This document shows, in pieces, positions 52,756-60,205 of a DNA stretch of 64,000 nucleotides; within the stretch, counting starts at the first letter, position 1; each line of letters starts with the position of its first letter. The stretch spans positions 1 through 64,000 of the forward strand of contig DASVCN010000007.1 of assembly GCA_036381595.1 (NCBI GenBank). Direction: 5' to 3'. This DNA comes from Trueperaceae bacterium. GTDB lineage: Bacteria > Deinococcota > Deinococci > Deinococcales > Trueperaceae. The notes beneath the pieces are model-generated. The model saw nothing but the letters and a program-made list of their open reading frames with translations. It had not been told where the DNA came from and made no database searches. The translations under genes were made by a program, and so were the position numbers.

Positions 52756-53600
52756 CGGTTTTCCTCCTGGTCGATCAGCGAAAGTACGACGCTCTCCATC
52801 GGTTCGGCGTCGATGCTCACAGAGGTGACCTCCCGGCTCAGGCCGTGCGCGTGCAGGCTCTTGGCCACGTCGCCGGGATCCGAGACCACGGTCTGCAGCA
52901 CCTCGCCGTTCCGCTCGACGACGAGTCGCACCTTCCCGCGCCTCAGTATGGCTCCGGGTGAGTCGCAGGCGATGATCCTTCCTTGGCGGAGGATCGCGAT
53001 GCGGTCGCAGAGTGAAGCCTCCTCCATCAGGTGGGTGGTGACGAACACCGTGGTGCCGTTCCCGGCAAGCTCCCGGAACTGTTCCCAGAAGCGCCTGCGA
53101 AGCTTGGGGTCGACGCCGGCGCTCGGCTCGTCGAGCAACAGCAACTCAGGTTCATGCACTAGAGCGGCGGCGAGCGAGGCGCGGTGCTTCATGCCGCCCG
53201 AGTAGGTGTGGACCGGATCGTCGGCACGTCCGCTCAGATCGGTGAACTCGAGGACTTCGGCGACGCGCCTGGAGAGATCGACGGATGTGTGCGCCGAACC
53301 GAAGAAGCTGACGTTGGCCCGCGCGCTCAGGTCCTCGTAGAGCACGGATGACTGCGGCATGTAACCGATCCTCTGCCGCAACCTCGCGCGCTCGTCGTGA
53401 GGGTCCAGCCCCAGGACTCGGACTTCTCCCGCCGTTGGCCGTAGGCTCCCTACGAGTGATTTGATCAGTGTCGTCTTACCCGCGCCGTTCGGACCCACCA
53501 GGCCGAAGATCGCACCTTCCGGGACCTTCAGGTCGACTCCGCGCAAAGCCTCGATATCGCCGTACCGCTTCACCAGGCCGTTTATCTCGATCGCGTTCAT
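52752..53600 (-). CDS. ABC transporter ATP-binding protein (DrrA-like)
   Basis: 282-residue nucleotide-binding subunit. Walker A is GLVGPNGAGKTTL, the Q-loop lies in RIGYMPQSSVLYEDL, the signature reads YSGGMKHRASLAAAL, Walker B is LLLLDEPSAGVD and the switch His is in VFVTTHLMEEASLCDRI. A C-terminal regulatory extension of the DrrA type follows the core. It overlaps tetR upstream and the permease downstream by 4 bp each, so the three genes are translated as a block. Confidence 0.95.
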   Translation of the reverse strand: MNAIEINGLVKRYGDIEALRGVDLKVPEGAIFGLVGPNGAGKTTLIKSLVGSLRPTAGEVRVLGLDPHDERARLRQRIGYMPQSSVLYEDLSARANVSFFGSAHTSVDLSRRVAEVLEFTDLSGRADDPVHTYSGGMKHRASLAAALVHEPELLLLDEPSAGVDPKLRRRFWEQFRELAGNGTTVFVTTHLMEEASLCDRIAILRQGRIIACDSPGAILRRGKVRLVVERNGEVLQTVVSDPGDVAKSLHAHGLSREVTSVSIDAEPMESVVLSLIDQEENR

Positions 53601-54217
53601 CGGTGGTCCTTCCGGCCCCGTTCCAGGCCTTGGAGGAATGTGTCGATAGAGGTACGAAGATGCTCTTCGTCGGATGGTCCACCTTCGAGCAGGGAGGGGA
53701 GGAAAACCCGGCCGAGGAGTTGCGGCAGGAGCATGCCCACGAAAGCTCGAGCGGCTGCACGAGTGTCGTGGTCCTCGAGCCGGCCCAGTTCGACCTGCCG
53801 GCTCAGGTAGTTCTCGAGGAAGCCGATCACCCGACCCGGCCCGATCTTGACGAACATCTCGGCCAGCTTCTCGTGGCGGAATACTTCCCCGGCGACTAGG
53901 CGGATCAGCTTCTGCCTTCGGCTCCGGAACTCGAACAGCCCGGCACCGAGGCGCATCAGGACCAGCCTGGGAGGCTGGTCGATGAGCGAGTCGGCGTGGT
54001 CGATCAGTTGCATGAAAGGCGCTTCGAGGGCCTGCGTTTCGACTACGGCAGTGAACAGGGCGTCCTTATCGGGGAAGTAGTGGTAGATGAGGGCGGGGGA
54101 GGCCAACTGGGCCTTCTTGGCTATGCTCTTGATGGTCGCTCCCTTGAAGCCCTTGGCCGCGAACTCCTCGAGCGCCGCAGCGACGATCTGCTGGCGCCGG
54201 TTCGACTCGTCCGTCAT
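53597..54217 (-). CDS. TetR-family repressor of the ABC exporter
   Basis: 206 residues. The helix-turn-helix is RQQIVAAALEEFAAKGFKGATIKSIAKKAQLASPALIYHYFPDKDALFTAVV. The C-terminal ligand domain is unrecognised beyond the TetR fold. It is first in the operon, and its ATPase partner overlaps the stop (ATGA). Two 18-bp operators bracket the promoter upstream, so autorepression relieved by the exporter's substrate is the likely circuit. Confidence 0.94.
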   Translation of the reverse strand: MTDESNRRQQIVAAALEEFAAKGFKGATIKSIAKKAQLASPALIYHYFPDKDALFTAVVETQALEAPFMQLIDHADSLIDQPPRLVLMRLGAGLFEFRSRRQKLIRLVAGEVFRHEKLAEMFVKIGPGRVIGFLENYLSRQVELGRLEDHDTRAAARAFVGMLLPQLLGRVFLPSLLEGGPSDEEHLRTSIDTFLQGLERGRKDHR

Positions 54218-54302
54218 CTGACGGGTCGAGTACGCGATGGCCGAGTAGCCAAGCGAGCGGTGTCTGTCCGGAGATGATAGATCGCGACGCCAGGTAGCGG
54301 CT

Positions 54303-54320
54303 TGATTGAACGTTCAATCA
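54303..54320. promoter_or_regulatory. TetR operator 1 (perfect 18-bp palindrome)
   Basis: TGATTGAACGTTCAATCA is a perfect palindrome just downstream of the predicted tetR transcription start. Its centre is 36 bp from that of operator 2. Confidence 0.9.
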
Positions 54321-54328
54321 TCGTTCCG

Positions 54329-54357
54329 ATCGTACGGTTGATTGAGCGTTCAGTCAA
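54329..54357 (-). promoter_or_regulatory. tetR-ABC promoter
   Basis: -35 TTGACT (54352-54357, partly inside operator 2) and -10 TACGAT (54329-54334) on the minus strand with exactly 17 bp between. The predicted start, about 54322, is next to operator 1. A repressor at either site would block it. Confidence 0.85.
54339..54356. promoter_or_regulatory. TetR operator 2 (imperfect 18-bp palindrome)
   Basis: TGATTGAGCGTTCAGTCA matches operator 1 at 16 of 18 positions. It overlaps the tetR -35 box and lies about 56 bp upstream of the argS -10 box. Confidence 0.88.
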
Positions 54358-54411
54358 GCCGTCCTCCTTCGACTCTGCATCGAGCCGAAAACAGGTGAGC
54401 CTCTCGGGTGA

Positions 54412-54417
54412 TAGCTT
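54412..54417 (+). promoter_or_regulatory. -10 box of argS leaderless start
   Basis: TAGCTT ends 6 nt before the argS ATG at 54424; no ribosome site. Confidence 0.5.
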
Positions 54418-54423
54418 TGTTGG

Positions 54424-56253
54424 ATGCCAGACGTCAAGAAACGGCTCGAGGAGGCGCTCGCCAAGGCGGTAGCGGGTCTCGGGGCGACTGCTGCCGATAT
54501 CCAGATCCAGCCGGTACCGGAGAACAAACCGGGCGACTTCGGCTCGCCGGTCGCCTTCGGGCTCGCCCGCACCCTTCGCAGGAACCCTGCGGCGATCGCC
54601 CAGGAACTGCTCGAGCGGCTGGAGTTGCCGGAAGCGGTGTCGCGAGCCGAGGCGGCCGGCCCCTACATCAACTTCTTCCTCGACCCCGCCAGCTACGTTC
54701 GCGGCGTAGCGACCTCCCGGCTCGAACTCGAACGGAAGGGCCGTAAGGCGATCGTCGAGCACACCTCGGTCAACCCCAACAAGGAAGCGCACGTTGGACA
54801 CCTCCGGAACATCGTCCTGGGCGACTCTTGCGCTCGCTTGTTGAGGGCCGCCGGGTACGAAGTCGAGGTCCAGAACTACATCGACGACACCGGCCGTCAG
54901 GCGGCGGAGAGTCTTTTCGCCATCGACTACTTCCAGGCTCGCTACGACGGGTCGAAGAAGTACGACCACTGGCTGGGGGAGCTCTACGTACGCCTGGGAG
55001 AGGCGAAGGAACAGGACGGCGAGGCGATCGAAAGAGGCGTGTCGGAGGTCATGCACCGGCTCGAGCGCGGCGAGCTGCGCGACGAGGTGGCCAAGGTGGT
55101 GCGCTCTCAGCTCGAGACCTACTACTCGCTAGGCGCCGAGTACGACCTGCTGGTCTGGGAATCGGACGTCGTCCACAGCGGATTCCTCGCCCGTGGGCTC
55201 GACATCCTCAAGGCAAGTCCCAACGTCTTCGAGGCAACCGAGGGCAAATATGCCGGCGCCCTCGTGATGGACGTGTCGCAGTTCCTGCCCGGCCTCGAGG
55301 AGCCGCTGGTGGTGCTCGTGCGCAGCGACGGGAACGCCGTCTACGTCGCCAAGGACGTTGGCTACCAGTTCTGGAAGGTGGGGCTGTTCGGTGGGCTCAA
55401 GTTCAGCGAGTTCGACGACCAGCCTTCGGGCAAGATCCTCTATACCAGTTCGCCGGAGGGCGAGGAACATCCCGACGGCCGCACCTTCGCTCACGGCGAC
55501 GAGATCATCAACGTCATCGACGTGCGACAGTCGCACCCGCAGACCATCGTAAGGACGGCCCTGAAACTCTCGGATACGGGGCACGGCTACGAACAGAGCC
55601 ATCACCTCGCCTACGAGGTCGTGACCCTGGAGGGGCAGGCGATGAGCGGCCGGAAGGGGATAACTCTGTCTATCGACGAGGTAGTCGCCGAGGCCACCAG
55701 GCGGGCCCGCGCCATCGTCGAAGAGAAGAACCCCGGGTTGGAAGCCATCGACGAGGTCGCCAGGCAGGTAGGCGTCGGCGCGCTGCGGTTCGGGATGCTG
55801 AAGAGCGAAGCCCGCAAGATCATCGACTTCCGCTGGGAGCAGGCGCTTTCGCTGCAGGGAGACTCGGCCCCTTACGTCCAGTACGCTCACGCCCGCGCCA
55901 GCTCGATACTCCGCGCGGCTCGAGCGGCCGGCATCGATATGAGGGACGCGGACTGGTCGCAGCTGAGCGCCGTAGAGGTGAGATTGGCGCAGGAGGTGGC
56001 ACGGCTGCCCGAGGTGATCGAGGACGCCTCCCGCGGTTTGGCCCCCCACGTCGTCGCTCAGTACGCTCTCGATCTGGCTACCGCCTGGAACTCCTACTAC
56101 AACCATCGTGACGAGCACGGCAAGCCCGACACCATGGTGATGCGAGCGGACCCAGGGCTTCGCGAGGCGCGACTTCAGCTGGTCGAAGCGGTAAAGGGGA
56201 CGCTCGCAACGACGCTCGAACTGTTGGGTATCGAAGCGCCGGTCGAGATGTAG
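54424..56253 (+). CDS. argS: Arginyl-tRNA synthetase
   Basis: 609-residue class I aminoacyl-tRNA synthetase. The N-terminal Add-1 domain covers about residues 1-105. The HIGH-type motif is in NPNKEAHVGHLRN, the KMSKS-type loop is the degenerate MSGRKG common in ArgRS, and the C-terminal DALR anticodon domain ends with LYNHRDEHGKP-type sequence (SYYNHRDEHG). Arg-specific YAHARASSILR is also present. A TAGCTT box lies 6 nt before the ATG. It is divergent from tetR and not otherwise linked to it. Confidence 0.96.
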   Translation: MPDVKKRLEEALAKAVAGLGATAADIQIQPVPENKPGDFGSPVAFGLARTLRRNPAAIAQELLERLELPEAVSRAEAAGPYINFFLDPASYVRGVATSRLELERKGRKAIVEHTSVNPNKEAHVGHLRNIVLGDSCARLLRAAGYEVEVQNYIDDTGRQAAESLFAIDYFQARYDGSKKYDHWLGELYVRLGEAKEQDGEAIERGVSEVMHRLERGELRDEVAKVVRSQLETYYSLGAEYDLLVWESDVVHSGFLARGLDILKASPNVFEATEGKYAGALVMDVSQFLPGLEEPLVVLVRSDGNAVYVAKDVGYQFWKVGLFGGLKFSEFDDQPSGKILYTSSPEGEEHPDGRTFAHGDEIINVIDVRQSHPQTIVRTALKLSDTGHGYEQSHHLAYEVVTLEGQAMSGRKGITLSIDEVVAEATRRARAIVEEKNPGLEAIDEVARQVGVGALRFGMLKSEARKIIDFRWEQALSLQGDSAPYVQYAHARASSILRAARAAGIDMRDADWSQLSAVEVRLAQEVARLPEVIEDASRGLAPHVVAQYALDLATAWNSYYNHRDEHGKPDTMVMRADPGLREARLQLVEAVKGTLATTLELLGIEAPVEM

Positions 56254-56316
56254 GGTAAGGAGGCCCACGGCGGTCTTCCGGCACACCGGGAACCGAGGGA
56301 TTCAGGAGCGGAACTG

Positions 56317-56658
56317 ATGTTGGAGATCGGAGCGATCGTGTGGGGCGTCAGAGATATCCCGAGAGCCGTAGAGTTCTGGAGCAGGGCGCTGGACTATGAG
56401 CTTCGCCGGGAGCCCGAGGAGGATTGGGCCATCCTGATCCCCAAGTCCGGGCCGGGCGTCCAGCTCTCCTTGAACCTGGTCACGTCGCAGAAACCGAAGC
56501 GGCACCACATCGACCTGTTCACGCGTGATCAGGAGGCCGAGGTGCAGCGGCTTCTGGGTCTGGGCGCGACGCGGGTCGACTGGCGTTACGAGCCCGGGGC
56601 CGACTACGTCGTGCTCGCCGATCCCGAGGGGAACACTTTCTGCGTCGTGCAAAAGTAG
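56317..56658 (+). CDS. VOC-family (glyoxalase/bleomycin-resistance fold) protein
   Basis: 113-residue single-domain VOC protein with paired beta-alpha-beta3 halves: IGAIVWGVRDIPRAVEFWSRALDYEL and, in the second half, LLGLGATRVDW then ADYVVLADPEGNTFCVV. The conserved DPEGN and the C-terminal strand are typical; metal ligands are not clear by eye. Substrate unknown. The ATG follows AGGAGCGG. Placed 63 nt after argS on the same strand and converging with a P-loop gene (6 nt between stops). Confidence 0.88.
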   Translation: MLEIGAIVWGVRDIPRAVEFWSRALDYELRREPEEDWAILIPKSGPGVQLSLNLVTSQKPKRHHIDLFTRDQEAEVQRLLGLGATRVDWRYEPGADYVVLADPEGNTFCVVQK

Positions 56659-56664
56659 AAGGGG

Positions 56665-57165
56665 TCAGATCAGCTTCATCTCGATGCCCTCGCCCGCATC
56701 GGGCCTTTCGAACCGCGGCATGAGCACCTCCAGCATCTCCAGGGTGATCTCGTAGGTCGCCGGCGGCAAGTTCCGGTTCCGATCGGCTAGTCTCGAGCGC
56801 AGCACTTCTTCGGGCGGATCGAGGAAGTAGAGAACCGGTCGAGCGCCCGATTCCCTGGCGCGACGCGCGAACTCGAGCCTCTCGGCTCGCTTCCAGAAAC
56901 CGAAGTCCAGGACCACGTTGGTACCTTGAGCCAACAGTTGTCGCGCCGTGCTCCAATGTAGGTCCTTGAGCCGGAGCAGCAGGTCGTGGAGCTGAGCCGG
57001 CGGAGGCGTCTGGCCCAGTAGCGACAACGCCCAACTGTCCAGATCGAGAGAGATGGCAGGCAGACCCTCAGCTAGTTCTCTCGCCAATCGGGTCTTCCCT
57101 GAACCCGGAAGACCACACAGCATCGCAACCTGCGGGGCTAGCCGCTGCGATCGCACGCAAGGCAC
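56665..57165 (-). CDS. P-loop kinase-like protein (zeta-toxin/AAA_33 type)
   Basis: 166-residue nucleotide-binding protein. Walker A is LCGLPGSGKTRLAREL; the catalytic-base region LDLDSWAL, a second motif VVLDFGFWKRAER and a lid-like Arg segment SRLADRNRN are those of AAA_33/zeta-like kinases. Some relatives phosphorylate small molecules or confer resistance by phosphorylation. The GTG start at 57165 is uncertain; the ATG at 57123 begins at the P-loop and would truncate the first strand. Single gene, 58 nt downstream of the long oxidase gene, same strand. Confidence 0.85.
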   Translation of the reverse strand: MPCVRSQRLAPQVAMLCGLPGSGKTRLARELAEGLPAISLDLDSWALSLLGQTPPPAQLHDLLLRLKDLHWSTARQLLAQGTNVVLDFGFWKRAERLEFARRARESGARPVLYFLDPPEEVLRSRLADRNRNLPPATYEITLEMLEVLMPRFERPDAGEGIEMKLI

Positions 57166-57223
57166 TCCCGGGAGGGCGGCAACGCACCGGCTGTTGGCCC
57201 GGGGGCGGCTGGCCTGCGGCGAT

Positions 57224-60202
57224 TCACCGCAGCGCCTCTGCCAGCACCTCGCTAATGTGCTTCGACCGCTGACCGGTACCGTCCCTTATCTGATGACGGC
57301 ACGAGAAGCCGCAGGCGACCGTTTCCCCCCGATGCTCCCTCACCGCGGGGAAGAGACGCTGTTCGCCGATCGCCATCGAGACGTCGTAGTGGCCGTAGCC
57401 GAACGAACCGGCCATGCCACAGCAGCCCGAGTCGACCTCGTGCACGTCGCTCGAGACCCATCCGAGCACTGCCCTGCTGGCGCCGGTGCCCAGAATCGCC
57501 CGCTGCTGGCAGTGCCCGTGGAGCATCATCGGCGTACTCCCCTTCGAGAACGCATCCGCCGGCTCGAGCCGCCCCTGTGTCCACTCCCGCGCCAGGAACT
57601 GGTCGATCATCCAGACCGAATCGGCCACCGCCTCAGTGGTCTCACCCGGTACCAGATCGCGGTAATCGTCCTTGAATGCCGTAACGCACGACGGTTCGAG
57701 TCCCACCACCGGCACGCCCCTCGCGACGTACCCCTGCAGGCGTTCGACGTTCGACTTCGCCATGCGCCTGGCCTCCCGCAGCAGTCCCTTCGAGATCTGG
57801 GGCCGGCCGCAGCAGCCGTAGGGGACCAGTTCCACCTCGTAACCGAGGCGTTCGAGCACTTCGACCGCGGCCTTACCGATGTTCGGCTCGTTGTACATCG
57901 TCCAGGTGTCGGCGAACAGAGCGACGGGGCCACGCGGAGCGTCGGTACGGTCCGCTTCCTCGTGGGCCGGCTGAGGGGTGACACCGAGGGCGGTCGCGCG
58001 GCGACGTTCCCTCCCCGCGAACCAGCCGGCGAAACTCTGCCTGGCGTAGGTGGGGAGGACCCGGCGCCGGTCGACCTGTACCAGCTTCTCAACCAGCCAC
58101 CGGACCGGTTTCAGCGGTAACAGGGCGTTGACGATCGGCGCGAAGACGCGGGCGACGGGAGCTACCCTGCCAACGTTCCCCATCGCCACTACCGGGAGCG
58201 GCGTGCCGTGCTCGTCGTGGTAGTGCTGGAGGAATTCGTACTTGAGCTTGGCGACGTCAACCTGACTGGGACACTCGGCCTTGCAGGCCTTGCACTCCAG
58301 GCAGAGATCGAGCACCTCGTAGACGTCCTTCGAAGCCAGGCCGCCCGGCAGCCGTCCCGTCATCGCCTCTCGGAGGATGTTGGCCCGTCCCCTGGTCGAG
58401 TGATCCTCGTCCCTCGTCGCCATGTAGGAGGGACACATCGTTCCGGTCCCGACCTTCCGGCAAGCGCCTACGCCGGTGCACGCTTCGGCGGCAGCCAGGA
58501 AACCGCCCTCGGCGGAGAAGTCGAAGACGGTGTCCAGATCCGGCTGCGGGTAATCGGGCCCGTAGCGGAGGTTCTCGGTCATCGGCGGCGAGTCGACGAT
58601 CTTGCCGGGGTTCATCAGCCAGTCGGGGTCGAACGCCCGTTTGATCTCGCGGAAGTCCTCGTACAGGAGGTCACCGAAGAGCCGCCGGTTCTGGTAGGAG
58701 CGGATGAGGCCATCGCCATGCTCCCCGCTCCAGGATCCGCCATAGCGCTTGACCAGCTCGAAGACCTCCTCCGAGATCTGGCGGTACTGCTCGACGCCCT
58801 CGACCGTTTTGAGATCGAGCATCGGCCGGACGTGGATGACGCCTACCGAAGCATGGCCGTAGATGCCGATACGAACCCCGCGCCGGCGGCACACCTCGAT
58901 CACCTGCGGCAGGTACTCGGGAAGGTTCTCTGCCGGGATGGCCGCGTCCTCTATGAACGGGACCGGCTTGTGCCGTCCCTTCACGGTGGCGTATATTCCC
59001 AGGCCGGCGCGGCGCAGCTCGAGGACGTCGCGCTGCTCGATCGGGGAGAGCGCCTCGTAAACGTGATAGCTGAGCTCGGTCACCTGCCGGTCGGCCCGCA
59101 ACGAGCGGTAGCCGGCGAGCATCTCCTCCTCGCTGGCGCCATCGAACTCGACCATCAGCACCGCTGCCGGCTGGCCCTCGAGCCAGTGCATCAGAGGCGC
59201 CATCGCCGGGTTGGTGAGGCCAAGCTCGAACATTATGTCGTCGAGTATCTCGACGGCCGAGGGGCCGTGTCGGTTGATGTACTGGACGGCTCTGAGGGCC
59301 GAGTCGAGCGTCTCGAAGTGGAGCAGAGCGAGCATCCGGTGAGTCGGGATAGGCTGGAGCCTCAGGGTCACGTCGACGATGAAAGCCAGCGTCCCCTCAG
59401 AGCCGCACACCAGCTTCGCGAGGTTGAACGGCTTCCCGCCGGTGAACTCGTCGAGGTTGTAGCCTCCGACCCGGCGCATGACCTTGGGGAAGCGCGCCTC
59501 GATCTCGTCCTCGTGCTCGGTCACTATCGTGTGCACGGTTCGATAGATGTCGCCCTCACGGTCCGCTTGCGCGAGCTTGGCGTCGAGTTCGGGTCGCTCC
59601 AGCTGCCGCAGCTCGAGCAGGGTGCCGTCGAGCAGCATCACCGTCATCGCCACTACCTGGTCGACGGTCTTGCCGTACTTGATCGAGCGCGTCCCCGCCG
59701 AGTTGTTCGCGACCATCCCGCCGATGTTCGCCCGGTTGGTGGTGGAGACGTCGGGGGTGAACTGAAGTCCGTAGGGGGCGAGGAAGGAGTTCAACTGGTC
59801 GCGCACCACTCCCGGTTGGACCTTGACCGTGCGGCCCGCCTCATCGAACTCGATGATCTCGGTCAGGTACTTCGAAACGTCGACTACGATCGAGCGGCCA
59901 ACGGTCTGGCCAGCGAGCGACGTTCCGCCGCCCCGTGGCAGCACCGACGCGCCGTAGCGGCGGGCCACCTCGAGAGTCGTGCGGATGTCGTTCGTGGAGC
60001 GGGGCAGCACCACGCCCAGAGGCCAGATCTCGTAGGGGCTGGCGTCGGTGGAGTAGAGCGAGCGGGCCTTGGCGTCGAACCGCACTTCGCCCTCGATGGC
60101 GGCGTCGAGCTCCCGCTCGATCGCTGCTATCAGTTCGTCGTCGTTGGCTGAGGGGTTGCTACTCGAACCGACGGGCTCGGCCGCCGGGCGGCTGTTCATC
60201 AT
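57224..60202 (-). CDS. FAD-linked oxidase fused to Fe-S and CCG domains (D-lactate dehydrogenase-like)
   Basis: 992 residues. The N-terminal FAD_binding_4 domain has the flavin loop SVLPRGGGTSLAGQTVG and STTNRANIGGMVANNSAGTRSIKYG. The C-terminal flavin domain ends DPDWLMNPGKIVD. Next come two cluster regions: EACTGVGACRKVG...CPSY and the 4Fe-4S motif CLECKACKAECPS. The tail has two CCG-type segments (YGCCGRPQISKG and DSGCCGMAGSFGYGHYD). This layout is the GlpC/GlcDF-type fusion used by quinone-linked D-lactate or glycolate dehydrogenases; the substrate is not certain. Membrane association via the Fe-S part is plausible. It follows recJ by 3 nt, probably in the same operon. Confidence 0.92.
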   Translation of the reverse strand: MMNSRPAAEPVGSSSNPSANDDELIAAIERELDAAIEGEVRFDAKARSLYSTDASPYEIWPLGVVLPRSTNDIRTTLEVARRYGASVLPRGGGTSLAGQTVGRSIVVDVSKYLTEIIEFDEAGRTVKVQPGVVRDQLNSFLAPYGLQFTPDVSTTNRANIGGMVANNSAGTRSIKYGKTVDQVVAMTVMLLDGTLLELRQLERPELDAKLAQADREGDIYRTVHTIVTEHEDEIEARFPKVMRRVGGYNLDEFTGGKPFNLAKLVCGSEGTLAFIVDVTLRLQPIPTHRMLALLHFETLDSALRAVQYINRHGPSAVEILDDIMFELGLTNPAMAPLMHWLEGQPAAVLMVEFDGASEEEMLAGYRSLRADRQVTELSYHVYEALSPIEQRDVLELRRAGLGIYATVKGRHKPVPFIEDAAIPAENLPEYLPQVIEVCRRRGVRIGIYGHASVGVIHVRPMLDLKTVEGVEQYRQISEEVFELVKRYGGSWSGEHGDGLIRSYQNRRLFGDLLYEDFREIKRAFDPDWLMNPGKIVDSPPMTENLRYGPDYPQPDLDTVFDFSAEGGFLAAAEACTGVGACRKVGTGTMCPSYMATRDEDHSTRGRANILREAMTGRLPGGLASKDVYEVLDLCLECKACKAECPSQVDVAKLKYEFLQHYHDEHGTPLPVVAMGNVGRVAPVARVFAPIVNALLPLKPVRWLVEKLVQVDRRRVLPTYARQSFAGWFAGRERRRATALGVTPQPAHEEADRTDAPRGPVALFADTWTMYNEPNIGKAAVEVLERLGYEVELVPYGCCGRPQISKGLLREARRMAKSNVERLQGYVARGVPVVGLEPSCVTAFKDDYRDLVPGETTEAVADSVWMIDQFLAREWTQGRLEPADAFSKGSTPMMLHGHCQQRAILGTGASRAVLGWVSSDVHEVDSGCCGMAGSFGYGHYDVSMAIGEQRLFPAVREHRGETVACGFSCRHQIRDGTGQRSKHISEVLAEALR

Positions 60203-60205
60203 GCG

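Noticed and set aside
58208-60151. 647-codon plus-strand frame
   Set aside because: Antisense shadow of the FAD/Fe-S oxidase.
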